Origin: an uncultured Bacteroides sp.
GTDB taxonomy: Bacteria; Bacteroidota; Bacteroidia; Bacteroidales; Bacteroidaceae
Length of the DNA stretch: 64,000 nt
Reading direction: 5' to 3'
Assembly: GCA_937890825.1 (NCBI GenBank)
Contig: CALADS010000079.1
Coordinates: 67,762 to 131,761, forward strand
Shown: piece by piece, positions 16,036-25,479 of the stretch
How positions within the stretch are numbered: the stretch's first letter is position 1
Layout: each line of letters starts with the position of its first letter
The notes under the pieces: generated by a model
Told to the model about the DNA's origin: nothing
The model's input: the letters and a program-made list of their open reading frames with translations, nothing else
The model's database searches: none
Translations under genes and position numbers: made by a program

Positions 16036-16503
16036 TTATTCTCCTATTTCATCCAGAATATCAGAAGGTACGCCCGGGCATCTTTCAAATTTCTGAATGT
16101 CATCCGGATTCTCTTTACCAGTCCAGGTCATGGTACCTGTAGTAAGCAGGTCGGTTACGATGTATGAATCATTCCAAGAGCCATTTCCGAAGTCATATCT
16201 GCCGCTGATTACGTAGCCGTAGCGAGTGTCCTTCGTCACGTTGAATTTGCCTGTTTTCAGGTCAGCATACATGCTGTCGAATTTTTGGTACATTTTAAAG
16301 GTCTTGTCTCGTCTGCTGAAGGTAATGTAGCAGTAGCTGCCTTCTGCCAGCGCTGCTCCGTTCCATTCTGTCAGTTTCCATGTGCCATCCAGGTTGGCGG
16401 GAGTTACTTCCAGGGTAGTCAGTACCTCATCGTCGTCGTCGCTGCAGGCAGCGAAGCTGAAGAGCATCAAGAAAAGAGCCATCATTCTAAAAAGGGTTTT
16501 CAT
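16036..16503 (-). CDS. Small lipocalin-like surface lipoprotein
   Basis: A 155-residue lipoprotein. The signal peptide ends in the lipobox FAAC (Cys20) followed by SDDDDE, an acidic stretch of the kind that exports lipoproteins to the cell surface in Bacteroidetes. The remainder begins with LDGTWKLTEWNG, continues with YCYITFSRRDKTFKMYQKF and ends in alternating beta-strand sequence, which resembles lipocalin-like domains common in Bacteroides. It is the last gene of the SusCD operon, 14 bp behind the DUF1573 gene. Ligand binding is a guess from fold only. Confidence 0.72.
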   Translation of the reverse strand: MKTLFRMMALFLMLFSFAACSDDDDEVLTTLEVTPANLDGTWKLTEWNGAALAEGSYCYITFSRRDKTFKMYQKFDSMYADLKTGKFNVTKDTRYGYVISGRYDFGNGSWNDSYIVTDLLTTGTMTWTGKENPDDIQKFERCPGVPSDILDEIGE

Positions 16504-16517
16504 ATCTCTTTTATTTT

Positions 16518-17321
16518 TTATCTTTTGATTAGTACTTTAATTGTTCTTTCCGATGGTTTACCGTTTACTCCGTCTAGAATGATAGACAAAGTCTTTTCGT
16601 CGGTATCCAGCAGCGTTATTTTTTCTGGTTCAAGTGAGATGACCAGATCTCCTTCCTGTCCGGGTTGTATAACCTCGGGCTCTGTGTGTAATGTCAGTCC
16701 GGCAGGCAATAGCATGGCTTTCAGTTTCAGAGGTTGCTCGCCGCTGTTGGCGCATGCTATGCGTTGCTTCTTTGTTTTTTCACTCAGCTGAAATTCCACT
16801 TGCTTTCGTGTCAGTCGCAGGTGTCCCATGCTTTGCGGCAGGTGACTCCATTCGTCGCCAGCTTTTACATAGCCTGTCAATGACAGCCGCGCCACAGGAG
16901 ATTGATTGGACAGATTGGTATATACCAATGCTTCTGCATCCACTGTTCCGGGGCGGTTTTTGGGATGAAACGTCAGTTCTATCCTGCTTTCTTCCTGCGG
17001 GGCCAGTGGCTTTTTACTGAATACTGCTCCTGTGCACCCGCAACTGGTAGTTACCTTGGTCAGGGTCAGGGGTTGCTGGCTGACGTTGCGAAAGCGGAAA
17101 CTTACCGTGCGGGGCTGGTCCTCTTCATTCAGTGTACCTACCGAAAGCCGGCAGGTATCAAACTGCAAGAGGCGGTTGCCATCTTGCATGAGGGCAGGAT
17201 GCACTTTGGCTTCGATTTCCTCGCGTGTCATGAGTTTCCATTCCTGCGCATGGAGCGCAGGAAGGAAACCTGTCAGTAAGCCTGTCAGGGGAATCAGTTT
17301 TATCAGTTTTTGCAACTTCAT
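16518..17321 (-). CDS. DUF1573-containing secreted protein
   Basis: A 267-residue protein from the ATG at 17321 (a GTG three codons earlier is possible). A signal peptide ends at about residue 25 (ALHAQ). The DUF1573 signature is clear: FRNVSQQPLTLTKVTTSCGCTGAVFSKKPLAPQ, an Ig-like (ASH/MSP-type) beta domain with the CGC motif, followed by a second similar domain (KQVEFQLSEKTKKQRI to the end). Its function is unknown. It lies between the protease and the small lipoprotein with gaps of 14-20 bp and is therefore part of the operon. Confidence 0.8.
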   Translation of the reverse strand: MKLQKLIKLIPLTGLLTGFLPALHAQEWKLMTREEIEAKVHPALMQDGNRLLQFDTCRLSVGTLNEEDQPRTVSFRFRNVSQQPLTLTKVTTSCGCTGAVFSKKPLAPQEESRIELTFHPKNRPGTVDAEALVYTNLSNQSPVARLSLTGYVKAGDEWSHLPQSMGHLRLTRKQVEFQLSEKTKKQRIACANSGEQPLKLKAMLLPAGLTLHTEPEVIQPGQEGDLVISLEPEKITLLDTDEKTLSIILDGVNGKPSERTIKVLIKR

Positions 17322-17341
17322 CTCACTCACTTACTATACGA

Positions 17342-19399
17342 TTATAACCAACCGTTGTTACCGGCATTCTTACGAACTGTAATCGTAATGGTTTGTGTAT
17401 GGTTACCAGCTTGGATGGTAGCTGTAGTGCTGCCATCGGCCACACCTGTTACAGTCAGGATGCTGCCCTGTATGTGGGTAGTGGCTACGCTTTCATTGGC
17501 TCCAGAGCAGCTGTACGTCCATCCTGCTTCAGCCTTGAAGTAGCGCGAAAGGTCGATAGAGGCTTCCTTGCCGGTAGCCACGTATACGTTGGGAACCTTC
17601 ATGTCTACTCCCTTGTTGCTGATAGCACCGATCAAGGCCGTTGCATCTACCAGTTTACCCATTTTACCCTTCCGGGAGATGAGCTCCATCCGAGTAGCCG
17701 AAGCACCGAATGTGCTGTGGTTGTAGTAATATACCTTTTCCACTTTTTCGTCGTAGTGGTTATAGAACTCACTGTTGGCTGTTTGTATCATCAGCTCCTT
17801 GAATTCAGCTGCCTTGAAGTGGCGGCGTTCCTTCACTGCATACGACAATCCCAATGCTGCTACACCCGATACGTGCGGACAGGCCATTGAAGTACCTTCC
17901 ATATATGCATAGGCAGGCTGGCCGTTCTTGATGGCTGTAGAGAGAATCAGACCTTGTGTATCTCCTTCCCAGTTTGTGAGGTCGTCTGCTTTACCCGGAG
18001 TACCGTAATAGTCACCGTCGCCACCCGGTGCACAGAGGGTGATTTCTGCACCGTAGTTGGTATAGCTCGACGGAGTAAAGTCGGCTGCGATGGCACTTAC
18101 CGAAATACATTTGGAATATCCAGCCGGGAATGAAGAAGAAGGAGCATATTCGTTACCCGATGCGAAGATGGCCAGACCGCCGTCTATCACGCCGTTGGGC
18201 GAACCTGCGTTGTGGATGAAATAATCCAGAGCTTCTTTTTCCAATGGATATTGGTTTTCCCAGTCTTGTTCGTTTTTCGGTCCGGGTACATATCCCAGTG
18301 CTTCGTTAGCGTCGGGTGAGTTGTAACCCCAGCTACATTGCAGGATAACCGCACCGTTGTCGGCAGCATATTTGATGGCTTTGGCTTCTGCTGCCAGGGT
18401 AGCTCCATACTGGCCGTCGAACAATTGGCAAGTCATGATCTTCACACCGCTGTTCTCGGTACCGTCGCCGCCGGCGATACCGCTTACACCTGTTCCGTTA
18501 CCGTTTACTGCAGCGATGGTACCTGCTACGTGTGTGCCGTGACCGGTATCTTCTGCCGATGTCCAGCTGATAACGCCCGTGTTCTTTACGAAGTTATAAC
18601 CATAGCGGTCGCCCTTGTAGCCGTTGCCATCTTTGTCTTCCGTAGAACCGATTTCTTCCGATTCATTGGTCCACATGTTGGCTTTCAGGTCGGGGTGGCT
18701 CCACATAACGCCTTCATCGAGCACTGCTACGATGATAGAAGGGTCGCCCTTGCAGGATTTCCAAGCTTCTACGCAGTTCACATCGGAACCGGCGATGGCT
18801 TCGGCGCGGCCTTCTTTTACGAAGGCGTAGCTACCTTTGTTTTGGTAGTGCCATTGGTGTTTCAGACCCGGATCGTTGAATGCCAGTCCTTCATCTGTAC
18901 GTGTCACGTATTGCAAGTCGTTAGCCGAAAGATACAGCGGTTTCTTTTTCGGGTCGTAGGCGCGCTGAATGGTGGGGTTGCTCTGAATCTTGGAGATTTC
19001 ACCCAACTTTCTCAGCTGACGGGCAGCTTCCTTCAAGTCGGTGTTTTTATCAAAGCGTACGATGTACCACAGGTGCATACCGGCTTCACGGGTGCGAGCT
19101 TCTGTTTTCGGGTCTACCGGGAACACTCTTTCAAAGTGATAAGCACCCAGAATGCTGAGTACCTCGTCGGTAGAAGGAATACCCGAACGGGTAGATACCC
19201 CGCCAGCGCGTGTCAGCGTCTGGTCCAGGATATCACTCATTTCAGGGACGAACTTGATGAGCAGTTCGCCGTCTGCTGCTCCCATCGGGATTTCTATTTC
19301 AGGAACCTGTGAGGTGGCATTATCAGCCACCCAATCGTTGTCCTGGCAAGAAACCGCCGTCAGGGCGCATGCAAGTGCATAAATATATACTTTCTTCAT
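17342..19399 (-). CDS. Subtilisin-like (S8) lipoprotein protease
   Basis: A 685-residue lipoprotein (lipobox AVSC, Cys18). Residues ~40-150 look like an inhibitor-type propeptide (DGELLIKFVPEM to IQSNPTIQRAY). The catalytic domain has Asp228 (VAVLDEGVMWSHPD), His287 (GHGTHVAGT), the oxyanion Asn416 (ASGNEYAP) and Ser504 (EGTSMACPHVSG), so it is complete. The last ~85 residues form a bacterial Ig-like beta domain ending NNGWL. As a lipid-anchored protease in an operon with SusC/SusD it would cut proteins or peptides at the cell surface or in the periplasm. The residue after Cys is Gln, then Asp, a weaker surface-export signal than in its neighbours. Confidence 0.9.
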   Translation of the reverse strand: MKKVYIYALACALTAVSCQDNDWVADNATSQVPEIEIPMGAADGELLIKFVPEMSDILDQTLTRAGGVSTRSGIPSTDEVLSILGAYHFERVFPVDPKTEARTREAGMHLWYIVRFDKNTDLKEAARQLRKLGEISKIQSNPTIQRAYDPKKKPLYLSANDLQYVTRTDEGLAFNDPGLKHQWHYQNKGSYAFVKEGRAEAIAGSDVNCVEAWKSCKGDPSIIVAVLDEGVMWSHPDLKANMWTNESEEIGSTEDKDGNGYKGDRYGYNFVKNTGVISWTSAEDTGHGTHVAGTIAAVNGNGTGVSGIAGGDGTENSGVKIMTCQLFDGQYGATLAAEAKAIKYAADNGAVILQCSWGYNSPDANEALGYVPGPKNEQDWENQYPLEKEALDYFIHNAGSPNGVIDGGLAIFASGNEYAPSSSFPAGYSKCISVSAIAADFTPSSYTNYGAEITLCAPGGDGDYYGTPGKADDLTNWEGDTQGLILSTAIKNGQPAYAYMEGTSMACPHVSGVAALGLSYAVKERRHFKAAEFKELMIQTANSEFYNHYDEKVEKVYYYNHSTFGASATRMELISRKGKMGKLVDATALIGAISNKGVDMKVPNVYVATGKEASIDLSRYFKAEAGWTYSCSGANESVATTHIQGSILTVTGVADGSTTATIQAGNHTQTITITVRKNAGNNGWL

Positions 19400-19414
19400 A
19401 GGTTATTTCTTTTG

Positions 19415-21175
19415 TTATTCTGGTTTTATAATTTCATCGTCACCTGATACTTCGTATTTTCCTTTGTAAAGCGGGTAGGCTTTGAAGTAGTATTCAAAGT
19501 TGGTCGGTGCGTTGCTGAATTGTACCGGTGCTCCCTTTGAGTCGCGACCCATTTCCTGCTGGTTGAAAATCAGTACTTCGGGGAACCAATCCAGCAGATG
19601 CGGATGATACAGTAACCATTTAGGCAGTTCGCCGGTAAAGTAGTTCAGGTTCAGCGTCAGTCTCTTGGCATTCGGCAGAATCTTCGGGATATTCTTGTCT
19701 TTCAAGAAAGACAGGGTATCCTTGGGTAATTCATCTCCCTTCCATACAGGAACTTCAGATCTGTCTTCATAGGTAGGCAATGAACCTTCCAGGTAGTTGT
19801 ACGACAATACCAGTTCTTCCAATGTATCCCACAAGAACAGTTGGTCGATTTCTCTCGGATCCTCGTTCATATTGATGTGGAAGCCCAGTTCTGTATCTTT
19901 GTTGTACTGAGTGTCCTTCAGGCTGTTCACTGTCCAGCGGCGGTTACCGTTCAGCATCAACTTTCTCAGTGCAGGGAAGTTCTCTTTGGTCAATACAGCC
20001 GGTACACCGGTAAAGTTGTTGGCACTCAAATCCAGTGATACCAATGTTTGGCCCAACTTCTTGAAATCTTCCGGCAACGATACCAGACCGTAGCCGCCAA
20101 TCTGCAAGTTCTTCAAGTATTTCAGTTCGCAGATATGGTTTTCCAGTGCAATGTTCAGCAACATGGTATTGGCATTACCGTATACTTGGAAAGTTTCCAG
20201 GTACTTCAGGTATTTTACTTCCTGCGGAAGTGATTCCTTGGTAGTAACGGTACCGAAGTTTACTGAGCGTACGCGGCCTACTGCCTCAGGAGAGGGCAAA
20301 CCCTTGTCCGTCCGTTTCCACAAAGTTACATTTTCCCAATACATCATGTTTTCGCTGAAGTTGAAAGCGATGTCCGACTGCAGGCGTTCGTGGATGGTCT
20401 GAATAGCCAAAGAGTCACCGGCACGGTCGTCTGTAATTACGGGCGAAGCAGCCTGTGTTACTAGAATCGGAGTGATAGTTATCTCTTCGTCAGCTTTCAA
20501 TCCCTCCTTCAAGGGTTCGAAGTTGATTTTAGCCTGACGCTCTATCCATTCCGGATTCATCTTCCATTCGAAGCGTACTTTGTATGTTTTCGGGCGGGCA
20601 CTTTCCAGGTTGAATACCGGTTCGTTTTTCTTTTCCACCCAAAGCCAGTCTTTCAGTTTGTTGTCTTCTTCCGGTTGGTCGGCTTTCGGCTGCTTTTCAG
20701 TAAGCCATTCATAGACAATCTTAAAAGGTACGTTGGCTGTGATAACAGCTTCGAAGTGACGTTTGTTATACAAGTCAGAAGCCTTCAGGTCAACTTTTGT
20801 TTCTTTTACATAAATCATTTTGCCATAACCCAGCTGTGTTACGGTAATCACCTGCGGAGTCTGACCTTTCGGCATGAAGCGAATTTCTGCTTCACGCACC
20901 TCGTTCTTCAGTGCCTCGTCGATGCTGATGACGCACTCTGTGTTGCCAAAACCGTTGGCTGGCGAGATGCTCAGCCACGGTTCGGATGATTTAGCCACCC
21001 ATTCTCCTTCCGAGCTAACGGTGACTGTTTCTTTGCCTCCTTCTGCATTGGCAGCCACTTCAGTTGTACTCAGGCTGAAGCCGCTGATGGCAGCATTGTC
21101 GTCGTCGTCATCGCATGCGGTGAATACGCCCAGACAGAGGACCAATCCTAATGCTATTTTAAGTAAATGTTTCAT
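19415..21175 (-). CDS. BACON-like and leucine-rich-repeat surface lipoprotein
   Basis: A 586-residue lipoprotein with lipobox FTAC (Cys21) followed by DDDDDN, a strong surface-export signal. Residues ~30-120 form a BACON-like beta domain (VTVSSEGEWVAKSSEPWLSI, then AEIRFMPKGQTPQVITVTQ). A second beta region follows to ~260. Residues ~290-560 are leucine-rich repeats (LKNLQIGGYGLVSLPEDFKK, LVSLDLSANNFTGVP, LRKLMLNGNRRW, LEELVLSYNYLEGSLP, KRLTLNLNYFTGELP). LRR surfaces usually bind protein, which fits a role in capturing a protein or peptide for the neighbouring SusCD pair. Confidence 0.83.
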   Translation of the reverse strand: MKHLLKIALGLVLCLGVFTACDDDDDNAAISGFSLSTTEVAANAEGGKETVTVSSEGEWVAKSSEPWLSISPANGFGNTECVISIDEALKNEVREAEIRFMPKGQTPQVITVTQLGYGKMIYVKETKVDLKASDLYNKRHFEAVITANVPFKIVYEWLTEKQPKADQPEEDNKLKDWLWVEKKNEPVFNLESARPKTYKVRFEWKMNPEWIERQAKINFEPLKEGLKADEEITITPILVTQAASPVITDDRAGDSLAIQTIHERLQSDIAFNFSENMMYWENVTLWKRTDKGLPSPEAVGRVRSVNFGTVTTKESLPQEVKYLKYLETFQVYGNANTMLLNIALENHICELKYLKNLQIGGYGLVSLPEDFKKLGQTLVSLDLSANNFTGVPAVLTKENFPALRKLMLNGNRRWTVNSLKDTQYNKDTELGFHINMNEDPREIDQLFLWDTLEELVLSYNYLEGSLPTYEDRSEVPVWKGDELPKDTLSFLKDKNIPKILPNAKRLTLNLNYFTGELPKWLLYHPHLLDWFPEVLIFNQQEMGRDSKGAPVQFSNAPTNFEYYFKAYPLYKGKYEVSGDDEIIKPE

Positions 21176-21193
21176 TTTCCTGGTTTATTCTAA

Positions 21194-23860
21194 TTAATCC
21201 AACAACATATCGCAACCCTGAATGTTTTGCGTCTTGTCATAAATCAGCTGGTATTGGCCGGCTTGGATATATGGGCATACCATGCTCAAGTCGATAGAGA
21301 TATTCGGATTGTCCTTAATCTCGAAGATACGGATAAACGGTGAAATCTTATCTTCAATCCTGCGCAAGTCGTTAGAACCGATGAAGAATGCCATCAAGCT
21401 GGGGCAAGTGTACAGTCCCGTAGGCCATTGGCTCAAGCAGCGGTTACCGTCGTCATCGCGTTGATGGCGGATACCGAATACTGTAAGGCTCTTACAGTTC
21501 AGCGGAGCTACCGGGAATTCAGCAAACTGATTGTAGCTAAACTCGATACCGTAGATGTACGGCATATTTTCCGGAACGAAATCCTCGAAAGGAATTTCTT
21601 TCAGCTTATTGAACTGGAAGTCCAAACTGGTCAGCAGGTGAGAGTTCTTACCTACCAGGTCACCTTCTTTGATGGTGGTCATTCCGTTAGCCTGCAGAAT
21701 CAGGATACCCAGCGGCGAACCCTTCTTGATGAGAACTGCCGGGAATTTTTCCAGGTGGTTGTACGATAAATCCAGGTTATTGGTATTCACACCGCGGTGG
21801 TTGTTACCGTTTTGCATACCGGTAATTTGGTTGTGTGCAAAACTGATAGAACCGATTACGTACTTAGACGCAGCGTTGAAGATGTCGGGCATTTCTGTCA
21901 GCTTGTTATACGTACAAGTAAATGCTTCCATGTCGTAGTATCCGCAGAAATAACCGTCTACAGCTTCGATTTCAGTAATTTGGTTGTAGTCCAGATATAC
22001 CTTTGTCAGGTTGATTTCCTTACCGAACGCATTGGCCTTGGTGATGTAGTTATTGGTCAGGTCAATCAAGCCCAGTTTCACCATCTTCTTCAGTTTCTCG
22101 TATTCAGGCATGGCTTTCAGCTTGTTGTAGCCCAGGTACAGTACCTGAATCTTTTCACCACTCTTTCCTTCGATAAACTCTTCCCAGTTTTCCAGCAGCT
22201 TTTCGCCAGTAATGTTCTGGTTGCAAGCCACGTTCAGCATCTGCAGTTCAGGCAGTTCGGTCAACATGTTCATCGGCAGTGAAGTCAGATCCTTACAGTT
22301 ATAGATTTCCATATCTGTCAGCATCTTGAAGTTGTTCCAGCTCCAGTCGTTTTCTTCTTCTTCAAACTGCTTGCGGTAAGCAGATTCCGGTCCGTCTACC
22401 AGATTTTCGCAGAAGTTATCTACCTTGATAGGAGAGTTGGCAATGAAGAAGTTTTCCAGTTGTGTACAACGCATCAATGCTTTAGAGATACCTGTAATCT
22501 CGTTGGTCAGGTTACCGAACTGTACGTCCTTCTTATCAATGCGGTTGCTCTTCTTGATAGGCTTGAAGTTCGGGTTAGCGTTGATACCGTCAATCAGAAT
22601 CTGTGAAAGGTTCTCGCGGATATCTTTATAGAGGAACTTCTGTTCGTAGTCCATACGGATTCTCTTCCGTTGTTCCGGTGACATGAATGCACCTACGCCT
22701 TCGAACAAGTGTCCGCCGATGAGTTCATCGTGAGCACCCAGGTTCAAGATGCGCAGTTCAGTCAGCTGTCCGATAGCATCGGGCACCACACCTCTGGCAC
22801 CGAAGCCCGAGATGACGAGTGAAGCCACACGGCCGTTTTCCAGCAACTGTACGCCCGGCTGGTCACCCCACATGTCAATTTCCTTGTCGAAATTCCAGTT
22901 ACATCCCATCGGAGCAGCCTCACCATGGTATTTCCAGTTCGGACCATCCAATGCTTCCCAAATAGCTTTCAGTGCTATGTAGTCTTTGAGGTATTCAGCA
23001 GTGGCACTCAACTGGATGGGCACTTTAGCTTCCGTTACTTGGTTATCTTTCACGAAGAAAGTTTCCGAAGCAGGCACCTTTGCAATTTCCAGCAGTCTGC
23101 TGGTTTCGCATTTCTTATCAGAATAAGTTTCGTAAGCGCTAATCTGGTAGCTGCCAGCCTTCAGCCAAGCTGTAGTATCGCAGATGGCATAGCCGTCTTT
23201 CAGATTTTCCACATACTTCACAGATACCTTCTTGATGGTATCCAGTTCTTGTGTGAAGAGGTTTTTTACGATGATGTTCACCCCTTTGATGTTAGAGAAC
23301 GGATAATCTTCGTAGCCGCTACCTGCACGAGAAGCAGCTTCTGCTTTCGGCAATCCGTGCTTAATCAGCTTGAAGTTTACCATACCGCGAGGCACAGCGT
23401 CTGCAAAGAGGTCTTGTACCTTCAGACCGCCGGCTACTATATCAAATTTATAGTCGCCCGGAGTTCCTGCATAAATCTGTTCATCCAGCTTATCGTACAG
23501 ATAAAAACCAATCAGTTTATAATTACCTGCCAGCAGTTCCAGTTTGTCACTGCGCAGACCAAATTCAGCGTTTTCAGCATTGTAGCTGTTGAGCATCAAG
23601 GTTTGTTCGATGGTGCTTCCGTCATAGATCATCACCACCTTGATTTTCTTGGCATCACCCAGCTTGTCCAGCATGTCGATGCCTCTAGTTTCTGCTCCCT
23701 TGGTAGCAGCCGATGCGCTCTTGTAGAGTTTGAACTGCACATACCCGAAGGCTGTCTGCTGCAATTCATCGTCGTCATCGTCGCAACCGGTGAATACCGT
23801 TGTCATCAGCAGCAAACCGATGACAAAGGGGATGAAGTGGAATAATTTATTTATTTTCAT
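21194..23860 (-). CDS. DUF4458-like leucine-rich-repeat surface lipoprotein
   Basis: An 888-residue lipoprotein, lipobox FTGC (Cys26) followed by DDDDDE. The N-terminal ~290 residues are beta-rich and resemble DUF4458 (FGYVQFKLYKSASA, YKLIGFYLYDKLDE, GYAICDTTAWLKAGSYQISAYETY). A WNFDKEIDMWGDQPGV-type cap precedes leucine-rich repeats from about residue 330 to 860 (VASLVISGFGARGVVPDAIG, LRILNLG, LQMLNVACNQNITG, LDLSYNHLEKFP, SLDFQFNKLKEIP, IEFSYNQFAEFP, FFIGSNDLRRI). It shares its build with the next gene (19415-21175), which suggests duplication followed by divergence. A surface binding role is inferred. Confidence 0.83.
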   Translation of the reverse strand: MKINKLFHFIPFVIGLLLMTTVFTGCDDDDDELQQTAFGYVQFKLYKSASAATKGAETRGIDMLDKLGDAKKIKVVMIYDGSTIEQTLMLNSYNAENAEFGLRSDKLELLAGNYKLIGFYLYDKLDEQIYAGTPGDYKFDIVAGGLKVQDLFADAVPRGMVNFKLIKHGLPKAEAASRAGSGYEDYPFSNIKGVNIIVKNLFTQELDTIKKVSVKYVENLKDGYAICDTTAWLKAGSYQISAYETYSDKKCETSRLLEIAKVPASETFFVKDNQVTEAKVPIQLSATAEYLKDYIALKAIWEALDGPNWKYHGEAAPMGCNWNFDKEIDMWGDQPGVQLLENGRVASLVISGFGARGVVPDAIGQLTELRILNLGAHDELIGGHLFEGVGAFMSPEQRKRIRMDYEQKFLYKDIRENLSQILIDGINANPNFKPIKKSNRIDKKDVQFGNLTNEITGISKALMRCTQLENFFIANSPIKVDNFCENLVDGPESAYRKQFEEEENDWSWNNFKMLTDMEIYNCKDLTSLPMNMLTELPELQMLNVACNQNITGEKLLENWEEFIEGKSGEKIQVLYLGYNKLKAMPEYEKLKKMVKLGLIDLTNNYITKANAFGKEINLTKVYLDYNQITEIEAVDGYFCGYYDMEAFTCTYNKLTEMPDIFNAASKYVIGSISFAHNQITGMQNGNNHRGVNTNNLDLSYNHLEKFPAVLIKKGSPLGILILQANGMTTIKEGDLVGKNSHLLTSLDFQFNKLKEIPFEDFVPENMPYIYGIEFSYNQFAEFPVAPLNCKSLTVFGIRHQRDDDGNRCLSQWPTGLYTCPSLMAFFIGSNDLRRIEDKISPFIRIFEIKDNPNISIDLSMVCPYIQAGQYQLIYDKTQNIQGCDMLLD

Positions 23861-23889
23861 TCGATTTTAATTCAATTGCGTAATTATGT

Positions 23890-25449
23890 TTATTTCTTAA
23901 TTACAAGTACCATTTTGTTCTGGTAGTTTTGCTTGAAGACTACATGAATATCTTTTTCCAAGGGCAGATTGTCTCCAATCCAGAAGCTCAGTTTGTCTTC
24001 AGCCATTTCACCGAGGTCTGTAACTTCTTTATCGCCCATCCATGCTGAGTATTCCCAGGCACCTGATAAATTCGGTTTGATGAAGAAAGAGTTTGCACTG
24101 CTAGATGGAACCGAGTAAATCTTGTCTGTACCATATTCACTGATGATGCCTTCTTCTGTGACCTTAGTCAGTTCGATTTTCTTGTTTTGGTTGTCTGTTA
24201 CTTCCAGCGGAGCTGCATCTGCTGAACCGCTCATATCTTTTTGTACGAAGTTCATCAGCAGATTATTTTCTGTATATTCATATTTCAGCTGTTGCATGGT
24301 AGTTTCCGGATTCAGTTCAAACAATCCGTTTTCACCGAATGGACCATCTGCTATTTTATCATAGAGTGCTTTCGGGAATACGAACACGTATCCGGTGCGT
24401 TCTTCTTCGCTTTCATCTACCGTAACACGCACTTTACCATTTTCGTACTTAGTAACATGCATCCAGTTTACATTATCTTCCGGATATACGCTGAGGCGGT
24501 ACATCGTCATGCCTGACTCTTGGTATTCTTCTACGAAAATCGGTTCGAACTCATCATCCTTTGCAGTGATAGTAAACTCCACGAATTTGCGATATTCACT
24601 AATAGTTTCTTCTGTTCCAGATATACCTGAGTTGGTCTGATAGTAGGTCTTACCATCTTTAGCTACTGTCCAGTTCCATTGTTTCGGTCCTTCGTAGCTC
24701 ATAGCTTCGGGGTTCATACCCTTGTAGTCTACAGCATACGTATATACGCTCTTACCTTCTTCATCCTGGAAGTTGAGGTTACCTTTCTGAGCATATTTGC
24801 TGAAGTCGGGGCGGTTATCGATTACCTTAATACCGAACAGTACTTCTTTGTTGGCAGTACCCACGATAGAACCGCCTTCGATGCTCAGCCATTCCGGACG
24901 GTTGGTAGCTGCAAAGCGGAAGTTAGCTTCAGCTTTGTATTGGATGAAGTTGTCGTAGCCAGCTTCGATACCTTCTTCAGCAGAAACTTCTACCCAAGCA
25001 TCGCCTTCGCCTTTCTTATAGAGTTTGAACGTACGTCCGGCAGCGTTGCGAGTTACCTCGGCCAATACAGCTTCCTGACCGTTCATGCGGATGATGATAG
25101 AAGCTACGGTAGCCTGATCGTATTCCTGACCTTCTTCAGAGATACCGATAGTTACGGTTTGCTTGCCTGCTTTACCTGAGATAGCGTATTCTTTTACACC
25201 TTCTGCAGCCTTGGCAGCCGGAGTTTCTTCCGTAATGAAGTAGCACCAAGTGGTGGAAGAAGTCAAGGTCCAGTCGGCCACTGCATCAAATGTCAAGCTC
25301 TTTGTTTCGTTTACAGCACCGCCAATTGTTTGCTTTTCAGGGAAAGTAACGTTTACCACGTCGTTATCGTCATCGTCGCATGCTGTTACGGCGAAAGCCA
25401 TCAACAGACTGATGAAGAACCATCCCAACGTAAATTTGTTCTTTTTCAT
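23890..25449 (-). CDS. DUF5003-like surface lipoprotein
   Basis: A 519-residue lipoprotein with lipobox VTAC (Cys24) followed by DDDDND. Residues ~30-135 are a BACON-like beta domain (SLTFDAVADWTLTSSTTWC, KQTVTIGISEEG, ASIIIRMNGQEAVLAEVTR). The remainder is beta-rich with a second strand-rich repeat and ends WMGDKEVTDLGEMAEDKLSF and HVVFKQNYQNKMVLVIKK. I recall the family name DUF5003 for Bacteroides proteins in the same gene order, though this cannot be verified here. It follows DUF4984 by 30 bp. No enzymatic motif is visible. Confidence 0.75.
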   Translation of the reverse strand: MKKNKFTLGWFFISLLMAFAVTACDDDDNDVVNVTFPEKQTIGGAVNETKSLTFDAVADWTLTSSTTWCYFITEETPAAKAAEGVKEYAISGKAGKQTVTIGISEEGQEYDQATVASIIIRMNGQEAVLAEVTRNAAGRTFKLYKKGEGDAWVEVSAEEGIEAGYDNFIQYKAEANFRFAATNRPEWLSIEGGSIVGTANKEVLFGIKVIDNRPDFSKYAQKGNLNFQDEEGKSVYTYAVDYKGMNPEAMSYEGPKQWNWTVAKDGKTYYQTNSGISGTEETISEYRKFVEFTITAKDDEFEPIFVEEYQESGMTMYRLSVYPEDNVNWMHVTKYENGKVRVTVDESEEERTGYVFVFPKALYDKIADGPFGENGLFELNPETTMQQLKYEYTENNLLMNFVQKDMSGSADAAPLEVTDNQNKKIELTKVTEEGIISEYGTDKIYSVPSSSANSFFIKPNLSGAWEYSAWMGDKEVTDLGEMAEDKLSFWIGDNLPLEKDIHVVFKQNYQNKMVLVIKK

Positions 25450-25479
25450 CTTATTCTAATTTTTTTTGTTTCTTGTAAA

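Noticed and set aside
18338..19312. 324-codon open frame on the plus strand
   Set aside because: It is the antisense shadow of the subtilisin-like protease, whose catalytic motifs are complete on the other strand.
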